NCBI RefSeq assembly: GCF_003071365.1
Contig: NZ_CP028960.1
Span: 434,001-498,000 of the forward strand
Length of the DNA stretch: 64,000 bases
Source of the DNA: Methyloceanibacter sp. wino2
GTDB taxonomy: Bacteria > Pseudomonadota > Alphaproteobacteria > Rhizobiales > Methyloligellaceae
Reading direction: 5' to 3'
A program made the position numbers and the translations under genes. This document shows, piece after piece, positions 63,491 to 64,000 of the stretch (within the stretch, counting starts at the first letter, position 1; the number at the start of each line of letters is the position of its first letter). The notes beneath the pieces are model-generated. The model saw nothing but the letters and a program-made list of their open reading frames with translations. It had not been told where the DNA came from and did no database searches.

Positions 63491-64000
63491 CTACTCGCTA
63501 AGGCTTGTGACACCGTTACGCTGCATCACGAGTTCTTTGAAGGCGTCGCCCCGCTTGGCGAAATTCGGATACTGGTCGAACGACGCACAGGCGGGGGACA
63601 ATAGCACAACCGGCTCATCCGCTTGCGATTGGCTCGCATCGGCCGCCGCCAGCTCGACGGCACGGTCGAGCGTCTCGCAGGCAACATGGGAGATGGCGTC
63701 CCCGAGCTGTCCCGCGAAGGCATCCGAGGCTTCACCGATGAGATAGGCGCGTGCAATTCTGGGATAGAAGGGCTCGAGTCCCGCAAGGCCGCCCTCCTTG
63801 GCCACGCCGCCGACGATCCAATAGATGGTGTCGAAGCTGCCCAGGGCCTTCCCGGCGGCATCCGCGTTGGTGGCCTTGGAGTCGTTCACGAACAGCACCT
63901 TGCCGGCTTTGGCCACCTGCTCCATGCGGTGTGCGAGACCGCCGAAACTCCTGAGACCCTCTTGGAGCACATCCGGCGCGACGCCTTGGCTACGGGCCAG
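63491..64000 (-). CDS. murD: UDP-N-acetylmuramoyl-L-alanine--D-glutamate ligase, truncated by window edge
   Basis: Only the C-terminal third (about 169 residues) lies in the window; the gene continues past position 64000. The Mur-ligase C-terminal domain shows [22 protein letters not shown] with the conserved Asp-Ser-Lys-Ala-Thr-Asn, [15 protein letters not shown], and [20 protein letters not shown], which together are specific for MurD. It adds D-Glu to UDP-MurNAc-L-Ala. The stop lies 11 nt before the ftsW start. Confidence 0.96.
   Translation of the reverse strand: MARSQGVAPDVLQEGLRSFGGLAHRMEQVAKAGKVLFVNDSKATNADAAGKALGSFDTIYWIVGGVAKEGGLAGLEPFYPRIARAYLIGEASDAFAGQLGDAISHVACETLDRAVELAAADASQSQADEPVVLLSPACASFDQYPNFAKRGDAFKELVMQRNGVTSLSE

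Overview
The window is a 64 kb piece of a GC-rich alphaproteobacterial chromosome, most likely from the order Hyphomicrobiales (Rhizobiales). The gene content is almost entirely chromosomal housekeeping. The evidence for the lineage is a circularly permuted (two-piece) tmRNA gene with the tag ANDNYAEARLAA, an SspB of the alpha type, the runs mreB-mreC-mreD-mrdA-rodA and thyA-folA-hflK-hflC-DUF2065-degP-miaA, and a division and cell-wall cluster that continues through lpxC, bamD, recN and ligA. The family cannot be fixed from this sequence alone.

Layout. 1-1.3 kb: the 3' part of an asparagine-synthetase-type gene, ending near a tRNA-Lys(CTT). 1.6-7.3 kb (minus): rod-shape operon. 7.7-9.5 kb (minus): leuA preceded by a probable leucine attenuation leader. 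9.8-18.3 kb: a DASS-type transporter with RCK-like domains (plus), then a minus-strand block of L,D-transpeptidase, SnoaL-like, DUF2165, ilvC, ilvH and ilvI. 18.7-27.1 kb: kup (plus) facing miaA, degP, DUF2065, hflC, hflK, folA and thyA (minus). 27.1-34.4 kb: a PepSY protein, ssrA (tmRNA), sspB, a glutaminase-STAS-cyclic-nucleotide-binding fusion, an HWE-type sensor kinase (minus), fumC and a ribbon-helix-helix protein. 34.4-41.1 kb (minus): a very large AsmA-like protein, a GlcD-type FAD dehydrogenase and a small secreted protein. 41.3-47.3 kb (plus): uvrD/pcrA, a ChaC-like gene, prmA, an M24 aminopeptidase and a SemiSWEET. 47.3-64 kb (minus): ligA, recN, bamD, lpxC, ftsZ, ftsA, ftsQ, ddl, murB, murC, murG, ftsW and the 3' part of murD.

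The genes form coherent modules. The first is cell elongation (MreBCD, PBP2, RodA). The second is peptidoglycan precursor synthesis and division (MurD to FtsZ), with LpxC and BamD for the outer membrane. The third is branched-chain amino acid synthesis (IlvIH, IlvC, LeuA). The fourth is protein quality control, where tmRNA tagging, the ClpX adaptor SspB, HflKC and DegP lie within about 7 kb of each other.

The most notable structural feature is a set of eight apparent single-base deletions, all of a G or C in a short G/C run, that break six otherwise normal and mostly indispensable genes (ilvI, asmA-like, glcD-like, uvrD twice, recN, ftsW twice). Restoring one base at each site reconnects the full family-length protein. 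Consensus error in the assembly is therefore more likely than real gene decay. I saw no CRISPR array, transposase, integrase, prophage gene or recognisable defence system, and I found no clearly new multi-gene system. The best leads are the leuA leader, the ssrA-sspB pairing, the glutaminase fusion and two proteins with unusual low-complexity tails.
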